Below, piece by piece: positions 38,811 through 47,185 of a stretch of 64,000 nucleotides of DNA; position 1 is the first letter of the stretch, and each line of letters starts with the position of its first letter. The stretch is from CAIWHR01 sp963809965 (lineage in GTDB: Bacteria > Pseudomonadota > Gammaproteobacteria > Burkholderiales > Casimicrobiaceae), in assembly GCA_963809965.1 (NCBI GenBank), contig CAWELU010000057.1:72419-136418 (forward strand). Direction: 5' to 3'. The notes beneath the pieces are model-generated. The model ran no database searches. It saw only the letters and a program-made list of their open reading frames with translations, and was not told the DNA's origin. A program made the translations under genes and the position numbers.

Positions 38811-40565
38811 TTGGTCAAACTTCGCAGCATCGAGCGTGCGGCAAACGCGGTAAACGACGACCTCCGGGCGCAAGTGCACTTCTGTGCCAGGACCGGCCAG
38901 ATCTGGCTGCACGAGCACCGCATGCTCCTCGTCCACGCCGAGGCGCAGGCGTTGTTGCGCAAGGAGTTGATCGACACGCTGGGCATGGAGCGGGCCCGGG
39001 GGCTCCTCACGCGCATGGGTTATGCCTCCGGTGTGCGTGACGCGGAGCTGGCGCGTGCCCGCGCCCAGACCTCGAACGACGTCGACGCCTTCATGACGGG
39101 GCCGCAGCTGCATACGCTGGAAGGCATCGTTCGCGTCACGCCGGTCAAGCTCGAGCTCGATCGCCACGCGGGGAAGTTCTACGGCGAGTTCCTTTGGGAG
39201 GATTCGTGGGAAGGGCAATGGCACCGGCACTACTACGGTGTGCATTCCGATCCGGTGTGCTGGACGCAGATCGGCTATGCGTGCGGCTACACCTCCGCCT
39301 TCATGGGCCGCACGATCCTGTACAAGGAAGTCGAGTGCAGCGGCTCCGGCGACAACAACTGCCGCATCGTCGGCAAGCCCATCGAGGAGTGGGAGGACGC
39401 GGCCGAGCACACGCGTTTCTTCGCCCCCGAATCGATCGCGGATCAGCTTCTCGATCTGCAGACCCAGGTCGCGCAGTTGCGCTCGACCATCGGCGAGAAG
39501 GAAAAACTCCCGACCGACATGGTCGGAAACTCGCCTGGTTTTCGCGCCGCGTATGAGCTGTTGCGGCAGGCGGCAGGGAGCCAGATCACCGTGCTCTTGC
39601 TCGGCGAAACGGGCGTCGGCAAGGAGCTGTTCGCACGCTGCTTGCACGAATCCGGACCGCGCCGCGAGCGTCCCTTCGTCGCGGTCAACTGTGCGGCGAT
39701 CCCGCACGAGCTCGTCGAGTCGGAGCTTTTCGGCGTGGAGAAAGGCGCTTACACGGGGGCGCTGGCGTCGCGTCAGGGTCGGTTCGAGCGCGCCGATGGC
39801 GGCAGCCTGTTCCTGGACGAGGTTGGCGATCTGCCTCTCTCCGCCCAGAGCAAGCTGTTGCGCGTGCTGCAGGAAGGCGAGATCGAGCGTCTGGGCGATC
39901 AACGGACGCGCAAGGTCAACGTGCGGGTGATCGCCGCCACCAACGGTGACCTGCTCCGCTTGGTCAAGGAAGGGAAATTCCGCTCCGATCTGTACTACCG
40001 CCTGAACGCGTATCAGATCCAGATCCCGCCACTGCGCGAGCGCAAGGAGGACATCTCCTCGCTGGCGAACCGCTTCCTGGAAAAATACTCGGCGATCCAC
40101 GGCAAGCGGCTGCGCGGCTTCACCGACAAGGCGAAGCGGACGTTGCTCGCCTACCGGTGGCCGGGCAACATCCGTGAACTGCAGAACATGATCGAGCGCG
40201 GCGTGATCCTGGCGCCGAGCGGTACGCGCATCGAGGTCGATCACCTCTTTTCGTCGTGTTCCGGAGAGCGCGCGGAGGAGTTCGGTTTGAGCATCGACGG
40301 CAGCCTCGACGTCACCCGCTGGGAAGCGGGAAAGGACCTGTGCGAAGCCGTGTTCAACGGCGTCATGACGCTCGACGATCTCGAGGTCATGCTGCTGCAG
40401 ACCGCGATCGACAAGGCGCGCGGGAACCTCTCGTCGGCGGCACGCATGGTCGGCCTGACGCGGCCGCAGTTCGCCTATCGGCTGAAGCGGCTGCACGAGG
40501 AAGAGCAGGCGCGCGAGAGTCCCGCGGCGCCAGTTCTCGCGGAACGTCCCCCGGTCGATCGCTAG
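38811..40565 (+). CDS. XylR/DmpR-type sigma54-dependent activator
   Basis: The 584-residue regulator has an XylR N-terminal aromatic-sensing domain (VHFCARTGQIWLHEHRMLLV), a V4R domain with conserved Cys (FMGRTILYKEVECSGSGDNN), a AAA+ domain (GETGVGKELFARCLH Walker A, GSLFLDEVGDLPL Walker B, FRSDLYYRLNAYQIQ) and a C-terminal Fis-type helix-turn-helix (NLSSAARMVGLTRPQFAYRL). The sigma54-contact loop is GAYTGA instead of GAFTGA. I place the start at a TTG (38811) because GGAGGAG (38795-38801) lies nine bases upstream and the length then matches DmpR. It is divergent from ppsA and most likely activates it on binding a phenolic effector. Confidence 0.92.
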   Translation: MVKLRSIERAANAVNDDLRAQVHFCARTGQIWLHEHRMLLVHAEAQALLRKELIDTLGMERARGLLTRMGYASGVRDAELARARAQTSNDVDAFMTGPQLHTLEGIVRVTPVKLELDRHAGKFYGEFLWEDSWEGQWHRHYYGVHSDPVCWTQIGYACGYTSAFMGRTILYKEVECSGSGDNNCRIVGKPIEEWEDAAEHTRFFAPESIADQLLDLQTQVAQLRSTIGEKEKLPTDMVGNSPGFRAAYELLRQAAGSQITVLLLGETGVGKELFARCLHESGPRRERPFVAVNCAAIPHELVESELFGVEKGAYTGALASRQGRFERADGGSLFLDEVGDLPLSAQSKLLRVLQEGEIERLGDQRTRKVNVRVIAATNGDLLRLVKEGKFRSDLYYRLNAYQIQIPPLRERKEDISSLANRFLEKYSAIHGKRLRGFTDKAKRTLLAYRWPGNIRELQNMIERGVILAPSGTRIEVDHLFSSCSGERAEEFGLSIDGSLDVTRWEAGKDLCEAVFNGVMTLDDLEVMLLQTAIDKARGNLSSAARMVGLTRPQFAYRLKRLHEEEQARESPAAPVLAERPPVDR

Positions 40566-40604
40566 CCGCGGCAGCGGGTCGTCCTGGCGCCGCGATCGAC
40601 GCCG

Positions 40605-40627
40605 GCAACGGCAGTCGCTGCCGTTGC
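40605..40627 (+). terminator. GC-rich hairpin after the sigma54 regulator
   Basis: GCAACGGCAG and CTGCCGTTGC pair perfectly (10 bp) around a TCG loop, 40 bp after the stop. No T-run follows, so it may be a Rho-dependent or processing structure. Confidence 0.4.
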
Positions 40628-40696
40628 GGCTTCGCTGCTGGCGTTCGTTGCACCGGCACCGGACAGCCGAACGCTCCGTAGTAAACTCGACGCGTC

Positions 40697-42085
40697 ATGC
40701 CCGACGTCGCCGCCATTGTCATCGTCGTCGCCCTCGTTGCCATTGCTGTACTGGTCGCGTTCGCGCTAGCGCGGCTGTCCACCCTGGTCGTGGCACGCGA
40801 CGCTGCGGCGCGTGAAGCCGCCGAACTGCGCACGCGAATCGAGGTGCTGATCGCGCAGGGCGCCGATTTCGAGCGCGACATGCGGCAGGACCTAGCCAAT
40901 GCCCGAGTCGAGCAGGCCGCCGCTGCGCAGACGGCCCGGACGGAGCTGGGAGCGACGCTCGCCCGACAGGCTCAGGGGATGCTGCAGCAGCTCGCCGGAA
41001 TGGGGGGCACGCAGAGCGAGCAGATGAAGCACTTCGGCGATCGCCTCGCCCAGCTGACACAGGCGAGCGAGCAGCGACTCGAAGCGGTGCGCGCGACGGT
41101 GGAGCAGCGACTCGACGTGCTGCGCAGCGAAAATGCACAGAAGCTCGAGCAGATGCGCGCGACCGTCGACGAAAAGCTGCAGACGACGCTCGACGAGCGG
41201 CTGGGCGCTTCGTTCAAGCAGGTTTCCGAGCGCCTGGAGCAGGTGCACAAGGGACTGGGCGAAATGCAGACGCTCGCAGCCGGCGTCGGCGACCTGAAGC
41301 GCGTGCTGACCAACGTCAAGAGCCGTGGCGGCTGGGGTGAGGTCCAGCTTGGCACGCTGCTCTCCGAGATGCTCGCGCCCGCGCAGTACGAAACGAACGT
41401 GGCGACACGGCCGGGCAGCGCGGAGCGCGTCGAGTTCGCGGTCAAGCTTCCGGGCAAGGCCGACGACGGCACGCCGTGCTGGCTGCCGATCGACGCCAAG
41501 TTCCCGCTGGAGGATTACCAGCGGCTGCAGGATGGAATCGAACGCGCCGACGCTGCTGCCGTCGAAGCGAGCCGCAAGGCGATCGAGATTTTCTTCAAGG
41601 CCGAGGCGAAGTCGATCCGCGAAAAATACGTCGAGCCGCCGCATACGACCGATTTCGCCATCCTGTTCGTGCCGACCGAGGGTCTCTACGCCGAAGCGGT
41701 GTCGCGACCGGGGCTCGCCGATGCGTTGCAGCGCGAGCACCGCGTGATGCTCTGCGGGCCGATGAACCTGGCGGCGATGCTGAACAGCCTGCAGCTCGGA
41801 TTCCGGACGCTCGCCATCGAGAAGCGCTCGACCGAAGTGTGGCGAGTGCTCGGGGCGGTCAAGACCGAGTTCGGCAAGTTCGGGGAAATTCTCGCCCGGA
41901 CGAAGGAGCGGCTCGACCAGGTCGGACGGACGCTCGAGGACGCGAGCCGAAAGAGCACGACGATCGCCAGGAAGCTGCGCGACGTCGAGGCGTTGCCCGA
42001 GGCGGAGGCCGACCGGCTCTTGACCGGCGAGAGCGCCGGTGGCGTGCTCGAGGGCGAAACCGCGGCAACCCCTCCGGACCCCTGA
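40697..42085 (+). CDS. rmuC: DNA recombination protein RmuC
   Basis: The 462-residue product has an N-terminal membrane anchor (IVIVVALVAIAVLVAFALA), a long coiled coil (about 40-190) and the RmuC nuclease-like domain with NVKSRGGWGEVQLGTLLSEM, LPIDAKFPLEDYQRLQDG and AILFVPTEGLYAEAV. RmuC limits recombination-mediated inversion and rearrangement at repeats. It is followed by mtfA 24 bp later, so the two may be cotranscribed. Confidence 0.95.
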   Translation: MPDVAAIVIVVALVAIAVLVAFALARLSTLVVARDAAAREAAELRTRIEVLIAQGADFERDMRQDLANARVEQAAAAQTARTELGATLARQAQGMLQQLAGMGGTQSEQMKHFGDRLAQLTQASEQRLEAVRATVEQRLDVLRSENAQKLEQMRATVDEKLQTTLDERLGASFKQVSERLEQVHKGLGEMQTLAAGVGDLKRVLTNVKSRGGWGEVQLGTLLSEMLAPAQYETNVATRPGSAERVEFAVKLPGKADDGTPCWLPIDAKFPLEDYQRLQDGIERADAAAVEASRKAIEIFFKAEAKSIREKYVEPPHTTDFAILFVPTEGLYAEAVSRPGLADALQREHRVMLCGPMNLAAMLNSLQLGFRTLAIEKRSTEVWRVLGAVKTEFGKFGEILARTKERLDQVGRTLEDASRKSTTIARKLRDVEALPEAEADRLLTGESAGGVLEGETAATPPDP

Positions 42086-42109
42086 ACCGGGTCTGACCGG
42101 CGGTCCGCG

Positions 42110-42898
42110 ATGTTCGAGGCTCTGCGCAGATGGCGGCGCGAGCGCGTGTTGAAGCGCGCCGCAATTCCCGACGCCCTTTGGCGCGAGGCGGTGTCTGCCC
42201 TGCCGTTCCTCGCACTCTATACCGACGACGAGCTCGCGCGGCTGCGCACGCAGGTGGTCCTGTTCCTCGACGGGAAGGCGATCGTCGGCGCGCGAGGCCA
42301 TGTCGTGACGCCGCTGCAGCGGGTGATCATCGCACTTCAGGCGTGCGTATTGGTGCTCAATCTCGACCTCTCCTGGTACGACGGCTGGGAAAACGTGATC
42401 GTGTATCCCGACGAGTTCGTTCCCGGCTGGGAGTGGGAGGACGAGGCCGGAGTCGTCCACCGCAACGCAGATGCGCTCGCCGGAGAGGCGATGCCGGGGG
42501 GGCCGGTCGTGCTGTCGTGGCCCGATGTCGAGGCGAGCGCCGATTGGGAAGCCGCGGGCATGAACCTCGTCATCCACGAGTTCGCGCACAAGATCGACAT
42601 GGTAAGCGGCGAGGCCAACGGCTGCCCGCCGCTGCCGGCGACGATCTCGCCACTCACGTGGCAAACCGAGCTCGTTGCCGCGTTCGAGGATTTCAGCGCG
42701 CGCGTCGACCGCGGCGAGTACACCGACATCGATCCCTATGCCGCCGAGAGCCCGGCCGAGTTCTTCGCGGTGCTCTCGGAGGTATTCTTCTCCGACCCGG
42801 CGCTGCTGAAACGCGACTACCCCGATGTCTATCGGCAGTTCACGCTGTTCTATCGCCAGGATCCGGCGGCGCGTGCGGGGGAACGACTGGAAGTCTAG
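42110..42898 (+). CDS. mtfA: MtfA zinc-dependent peptidase
   Basis: The 262-residue protein carries the zinc motif HEFAHKID, with a distal glutamate in ESPAEFFAVLSEVFF, and the family signatures GWENVIVYPDEFVPGWEW and DPYAAESPAEFF. MtfA is an aminopeptidase that in E. coli binds the glucose repressor Mlc (DgsA). Betaproteobacteria usually lack Mlc-PTS control, so its target here is open. The gene is complete and ends at 42898. Confidence 0.93.
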   Translation: MFEALRRWRRERVLKRAAIPDALWREAVSALPFLALYTDDELARLRTQVVLFLDGKAIVGARGHVVTPLQRVIIALQACVLVLNLDLSWYDGWENVIVYPDEFVPGWEWEDEAGVVHRNADALAGEAMPGGPVVLSWPDVEASADWEAAGMNLVIHEFAHKIDMVSGEANGCPPLPATISPLTWQTELVAAFEDFSARVDRGEYTDIDPYAAESPAEFFAVLSEVFFSDPALLKRDYPDVYRQFTLFYRQDPAARAGERLEV

Positions 42899-42912
42899 CC
42901 GCGAGCTGCGGA

Positions 42913-42940
42913 TTGAATTTTCGCGATTGCGGCGTATCCT
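42913..42940 (+). promoter_or_regulatory. possible sigma70 promoter of the small exported protein
   Basis: TTGAAT (42913-42918) and TATCCT (42935-42940) are separated by 16 bp, about 100 bp before the start at 43044. Each hexamer has one or two mismatches. Confidence 0.4.
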
Positions 42941-43043
42941 ATGCGCCGACGGAAGCGCCGCGCGCAATTCGGCGCTGCCGCACCCAACCGGGGAACCCTA
43001 CGCGCGGCCACAGGTCCGCGTTATTCGACCTTCAGGAGGCCAA

Positions 43044-43292
43044 ATGCAAATCAGGAAGACCGCGCTTTTCATTGCGACGCTGTTCGCCGCCGGCACGGCG
43101 TTCGCGTTCCATTGTCCGCAGGAGATGAAGAAGATCGACGATGCGATGGCGAAGAATCCGAAGCTCACCGCGGCGCAGATGGACGAGGTGAAGAAATACC
43201 GCGCCGAGGGCGAGGCGCTGCACAAGGCCGGCAAGCACCAGGAGTCCGTGGACACGCTGGCCAAGGCCGAGAAGATCCTCGACATCAAGTAA
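43044..43292 (+). CDS. small exported protein
   Basis: The 82-residue product has a clear signal peptide (MQIRKTALFIATLFAAGTAF, cleaved after AFA) and a strong AGGAGG ribosome-binding site. The mature part of about 60 residues begins FHCPQEMKKIDDAM and is a Lys/Ala/Glu-rich pair of helices with a single Cys. I recognise similar periplasmic helical proteins of unknown function in betaproteobacteria. A clean intrinsic terminator follows, so it is a monocistronic unit. Confidence 0.82.
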   Translation: MQIRKTALFIATLFAAGTAFAFHCPQEMKKIDDAMAKNPKLTAAQMDEVKKYRAEGEALHKAGKHQESVDTLAKAEKILDIK

Positions 43293-43316
43293 CGATCGAC
43301 TGCGTCAACGCCCTGC

Positions 43317-43347
43317 ACCGGCGCGGCATCCCCGCGCCGGTTTCCTT
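43317..43347 (+). terminator. intrinsic terminator after the small exported protein
   Basis: ACCGGCGCGG (43317-43326) and CCGCGCCGGT (43332-43341) form a perfect 10-bp stem with a 5-nt loop, followed by TTCCTT. Confidence 0.75.
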
Positions 43348-43481
43348 ACCATTCAGTGCGCAGTGCGGCGCGCAATGGGGATGCGGGGGAGTCCGGGGCG
43401 GGTACCCGCTCGATGCCACGGTTGGCGGCACCCTGAGCCTGCCCCAGACGCCCCCGCATCGCCAACCCGGCACCCCGGCCA

Positions 43482-44378
43482 TCAACGGGCCGCGCGCGCG
43501 AGCAGCACCACCGCAACGAGGATCAGCGCGCCCCCGGCGAGTTGAATCGGGGCGATCGTCTCGCCAAGAACGATTGCGGCGAGCGTCACCGTGACGAGCG
43601 GTTCGACCGTCGACAAGGTCGATGCGCGCGTCGGGCCGATGCGCTCGAGGCCCGCGAAATACAGCGTGATCGCAGCGACGGTCGAGACCAGCGCGATCCC
43701 AACGACAGCGGCCCAGCCGGCTGGGGTCTGCGGCCACTGCGGACCGCGAACGAGGGCCGCGGCGACGAAAACGGCAGCGGCGCTGGCGATCACGACCGTG
43801 CTCATTGCGAGCGGCGGCGCGTGCCGCCCGAGCAACGCACCGACGATGATATAGATCGAGTAGAACGTCGCCGCGGCGAGCGCGAACCCGATGCCCGCTG
43901 CGGCGCTGGCGGTGTGCGCAGAAGCGACGGGCGCGCTCAACGCCGGCGCAACGGTCAGTGTCGTGCCGGCCAACGCCAGCACCAGCGCGAAGAGTTTGGC
44001 CGCGTTCAATCGCTCGTGCAGGAAGGCCGCAGCGAGCAGCGCGACCAGCGCGGGATGCAGGTAGAGCAGCAGCGCCACCAGGCCGGCTGGCGCCAGCGTC
44101 AGCGCGGTGAAAAAGGAAAACGCCTGACCGCCGTAACCGAGCGCGCCCAATCCGATAAGTCCGGCGAGGGTCGTTCCCCGCGGCAACGCTACCCCTCGCG
44201 CATGTGCGATTGCCAGCATCGCCGCCGCCGCGATCGCGAACCGCAGGGCCAGCAGCGTTGGCGTATCGACTCCGGATGCGTACGCGAAACGCGCGAGAAT
44301 CGCCATCGCGCCGAACGCAGCGGCGGACACGATGACGAAGGCGAAGCCGGCGCGCACGCCACGGGCCGCTCCGCTCAC
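43482..44378 (-). CDS. EamA/DMT-family transporter
   Basis: The 298-residue membrane protein has ten hydrophobic helices in two EamA repeats; the second begins near residue 150 (GIGFALAAATFYSIYIIVGA). It starts at a GTG (44378), 12 bp after the mogA stop. DMT permeases export metabolites or amino acids; the substrate cannot be read from sequence. It is the last gene of the yjgA-mogA-eamA run. Confidence 0.88.
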   Translation of the reverse strand: MSGAARGVRAGFAFVIVSAAAFGAMAILARFAYASGVDTPTLLALRFAIAAAAMLAIAHARGVALPRGTTLAGLIGLGALGYGGQAFSFFTALTLAPAGLVALLLYLHPALVALLAAAFLHERLNAAKLFALVLALAGTTLTVAPALSAPVASAHTASAAAGIGFALAAATFYSIYIIVGALLGRHAPPLAMSTVVIASAAAVFVAAALVRGPQWPQTPAGWAAVVGIALVSTVAAITLYFAGLERIGPTRASTLSTVEPLVTVTLAAIVLGETIAPIQLAGGALILVAVVLLARAAR

Positions 44379-44390
44379 TTCGTCAGGTCC

Positions 44391-44975
44391 TCACTTCTTC
44401 GTGCCCTCGATACCCTGCGTCGCCGCCGATCGCTGCGCCGACTTCGGCCGGAACGCCTTGCAGACTTCGTCGTTCGTCTCGATGTACGGGCCGCCGATCA
44501 GATCGACGCAATAGGGCACGGCGGGGAAGACGCCGTCGAGTGTTTCCTTGATGGCTTTCGGCTGGCCGGGAAGATTCAGGATCAGCGCGCGGCCGCGGAC
44601 GACGCCGACCTGCCGCGACAGGATCGCGGTGGGCACGTACTTGAGGCTGACCTGGCGCATCTGTTCGCCGAAGCCGGGCAAGACCTTGTGGGCAATGGCG
44701 AGCGTAGCTTCCGGCGTGACGTCACGTGGCGCCGGACCCGTGCCGCCGGTGGTCAGCACCAGGTGGCACCCGGCACTGTCGACGAGCTCGACCAGCGTGC
44801 GCTCGATGACCGCCTGCTCGTCGGGGATGAGCCGCGTTTCGAACCGCCAGGGCGAGCGCAAGGCGGCGGCGAACCATTCGGTGAGTCCGGGGATGCCCTG
44901 GTCCACGTAGACGCCGGCGGAGGCGCGGTCGGAGATCGACACGAGGCCGATCAGCAGCAGGTCGGATGCGTTCAT
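44391..44975 (-). CDS. mogA: molybdopterin adenylyltransferase
   Basis: The 194-residue enzyme activates molybdopterin with ATP before molybdenum insertion. Motifs include LLLIGLVSISDRASAGVYVD at the start, LVLTTGGTGPAPRDVTPEAT for the nucleotide/pterin site and ILNLPGQPKAIKETLDGVFP. Its start overlaps the yjgA stop by 4 bp (ATGA). It shows that the organism makes molybdenum cofactor, consistent with nitrate respiration or other molybdoenzymes, none of which lie in this window. Confidence 0.95.
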   Translation of the reverse strand: MNASDLLLIGLVSISDRASAGVYVDQGIPGLTEWFAAALRSPWRFETRLIPDEQAVIERTLVELVDSAGCHLVLTTGGTGPAPRDVTPEATLAIAHKVLPGFGEQMRQVSLKYVPTAILSRQVGVVRGRALILNLPGQPKAIKETLDGVFPAVPYCVDLIGGPYIETNDEVCKAFRPKSAQRSAATQGIEGTKK

Positions 44976-45580
44976 CGTGTCGTGTCGAGAGCTTTCAAGG
45001 TGCGAAACAACTCGCGAAAGGCGTGGGGTGGAGCACCATGGGCGCGTTCGTCCCGCGAGCGCGCGATCAGCGAGCGCAACCGCGCGCGGTCGAGTCGCGG
45101 GTACTCGACCGCGAGCGCATCGAGCGCATCCGCCTCCGCCAACAGCCGCTCGCGCCAGCGTTCGAGGGCTTGCTGCCTGGCGACGTCGACATCATGACCG
45201 TGCGCCCATGCGTCGAGCCGCGCGCGGATCGGTTCGGGGTCGACCTCGCGCATCAGCTTGCCCACGTATTGCAGCGCCCGTTTACGCCCGCCCCATGCCG
45301 TGACCGAACGCGCATCCCGGATCGCCTCGACCAGGCGCTCGGGCAGCGCCACGTCGGCCGCGAGCTCGTCGAGCCGCTTCGGGTCGAGCTCGACCAGCGC
45401 CACACCGAGGTCCTGCAGCGCGTGCATCTGCGCCTTGCGCCGGGTTTTCGATGGCGTTTCCGCGCCGTTGGCGGGAAGCGGCGGATGGGCATTCGCATCC
45501 GTGGGGGATGGCTGGCGCCGTTCGGGGTCGAACCGGGACATCGTCGGGGCGGGTTCCTGGGGGGAAGCGGCGGGCGGCAT
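44972..45580 (-). CDS. yjgA: ribosome-associated protein YjgA (DUF615)
   Basis: The 202-residue product has a charged N-terminal extension and the DUF615 core (SKTRRKAQMHALQDLGVALV, LPERLVEAIRDARSV, RKRALQYVGKLMREVDPEPI). YjgA associates with the 50S subunit late in assembly. The true start may be the internal MSRFDPERRQPSPTD at residue 14. It is divergent from pmbA, as in many beta- and gammaproteobacteria. Confidence 0.93.
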   Translation of the reverse strand: MPPAASPQEPAPTMSRFDPERRQPSPTDANAHPPLPANGAETPSKTRRKAQMHALQDLGVALVELDPKRLDELAADVALPERLVEAIRDARSVTAWGGRKRALQYVGKLMREVDPEPIRARLDAWAHGHDVDVARQQALERWRERLLAEADALDALAVEYPRLDRARLRSLIARSRDERAHGAPPHAFRELFRTLKALDTTR

Positions 45581-45596
45581 TGCGTCGAGGGCCGTT

Positions 45597-45605
45597 TGCT
45601 ATCAT
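45597..45605 (+). promoter_or_regulatory. extended -10 promoter candidate for pmbA
   Basis: TGCTATCAT combines an extended TG with a near-consensus -10 (TATCAT), 61 bp before the pmbA ATG. A -35 hexamer is not evident. Confidence 0.4.
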
Positions 45606-45665
45606 AACCGAGCGTTGTCGTGCGGACCGGTTCCCGCGCGATTCGCTCGCCCCCAGAGTCCGTCG

Positions 45666-47078
45666 ATGACCGCCCTCACCGAATCCGCTTACCATCTTTC
45701 CCGACGCGGTGTCCCGACCGATCCGGCGCATGCCGGCGCGGATCGTTTCCCGTTGCCCACGGCCGAGATCGAGCGCGTAGCCGAGGCGGTGCTGGCGGCG
45801 GCAACGGCCGGCGGGGCAACGGCGGCGGAGACCGAAGTCTCGCAGGCGGTCGGGCAGAGCGTTACCGTGCGCAAGGGGGAGGTCGAGACGATCGCCTACA
45901 ACCGCGACAAGGGGATTGCGGTCACTGTCTACCTCGGCCAGCGCCGCGGCCACGCCAGCACGGCGGACTTCGCCCCGGAAGCGATACAGGCAACCGTCGA
46001 CAAGGCGCTCGCCATAGCACGGTACACCGCCGAGGACGTGGCGGCGGGTCTCGCCGACCCCGAGCGTCTGGCGCGCAGCTTTCCCGATCTCGACCTGTAT
46101 CACCCCTGGGACCTCGCGGTGGACGACGCGATCGTGCTCGGACGCGAGGCGGAGGCTGCCGCGCTCGCCGTCGATCGCCGGCTCACCAACACCGACGGTT
46201 CCACCGTCGCCTGGAACGCTTCGGAGTTCAAGTATGCAAACACGAATGGCTTCCTTGGCGGCTATCGCAGCACGCGCCACCACATCGACTGCTCGGTGAT
46301 CGGCGATCCCGGCAACGACGGCGCCATGCAGCGGGATTACTGGTACTCCGCGGCACGTGCTCCCGCGGATCTGCAGGCGGCGGCGGCCGTTGGGCGGGTG
46401 GCCGGCGAGCGGACCATGCGGCGATTGAATGCCCGCAAGCTCGGCACGATCGAATGTCCCGTCCTGTTCGAAGCGCCCGAGGCCGCGGACCTCATCGGCT
46501 TCTTCGTGGCCGCGGTTTCCGGAGGCTCGCTGTACCGCAAGTCGTCGTTCCTGCTCGATTCGCTTGGCTCCCGCGTGTTCGTGCCGGCGGTGTCGATCCG
46601 CGAAGAGCCACACCTGCCACGTGGACGCGGCAGCGCGCCGTTCGACAACGAAGGAGTGGCGACCGCGCCACGCGACGTGGTGCGGGACGGCGTGGTGCAG
46701 GGTTACTTTCTGGGCAGCTACTCGGCGCGCAAGCTCGGGATGGCGACGACCGGCAACGCTGGCGGCAGCCACAACCTCGTCGTCGCGCATGGCGGCGAAG
46801 ATCTGGCGGGACTTTGCCAGCGGATGGGACGGGGATTGCTCGTGACCGAGCAACTCGGCCACGGCGTCAATCCGGTGACCGGCGACTATTCGCGCGGGGC
46901 GGCCGGATTCTGGATCGAGGGCGGCGAACTCGCGTATCCGGTCGAGGAAATCACGATCGCCGGCAACCTCAAGGACATGTTCCAGGGCATCCTCGCCGTC
47001 GGTAGGGACGTCGACCGTCGGGGATCGCGCCTCACTGGCTCGATCCTCGTGGACCGGATGACGGTCGCGGGCCACTGA
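45666..47078 (+). CDS. pmbA: metalloprotease PmbA (TldE)
   Basis: The 470-residue protein is the TldE/PmbA partner of TldD, which together cleave leader peptides (microcin B17, PQQ precursors) and degrade CcdA. Typical sequences are VTVRKGEVETIAYNRDKGIA, GSLYRKSSFLLDSLGSRVF and GNAGGSHNLVVAHGGEDLAG, near the C-terminus. TldE itself lacks the HExxxH zinc site of TldD, as here. TldD/E processing matters for RiPPs such as microcin B17, so its distant co-occurrence with the YcaO island at 59-62 kb is suggestive, although pmbA is also a conserved housekeeping gene. Confidence 0.95.
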   Translation: MTALTESAYHLSRRGVPTDPAHAGADRFPLPTAEIERVAEAVLAAATAGGATAAETEVSQAVGQSVTVRKGEVETIAYNRDKGIAVTVYLGQRRGHASTADFAPEAIQATVDKALAIARYTAEDVAAGLADPERLARSFPDLDLYHPWDLAVDDAIVLGREAEAAALAVDRRLTNTDGSTVAWNASEFKYANTNGFLGGYRSTRHHIDCSVIGDPGNDGAMQRDYWYSAARAPADLQAAAAVGRVAGERTMRRLNARKLGTIECPVLFEAPEAADLIGFFVAAVSGGSLYRKSSFLLDSLGSRVFVPAVSIREEPHLPRGRGSAPFDNEGVATAPRDVVRDGVVQGYFLGSYSARKLGMATTGNAGGSHNLVVAHGGEDLAGLCQRMGRGLLVTEQLGHGVNPVTGDYSRGAAGFWIEGGELAYPVEEITIAGNLKDMFQGILAVGRDVDRRGSRLTGSILVDRMTVAGH

Positions 47079-47185
47079 TGGCGGGCGCGGTCGGCCTCGT
47101 GTCCCGCAGCGGCCGACGTTCGTGTCTGCGCGCGTGCATGGCGACGATTGCACCGCGTGCTGCCGATACGGGACATTGAGCGACG

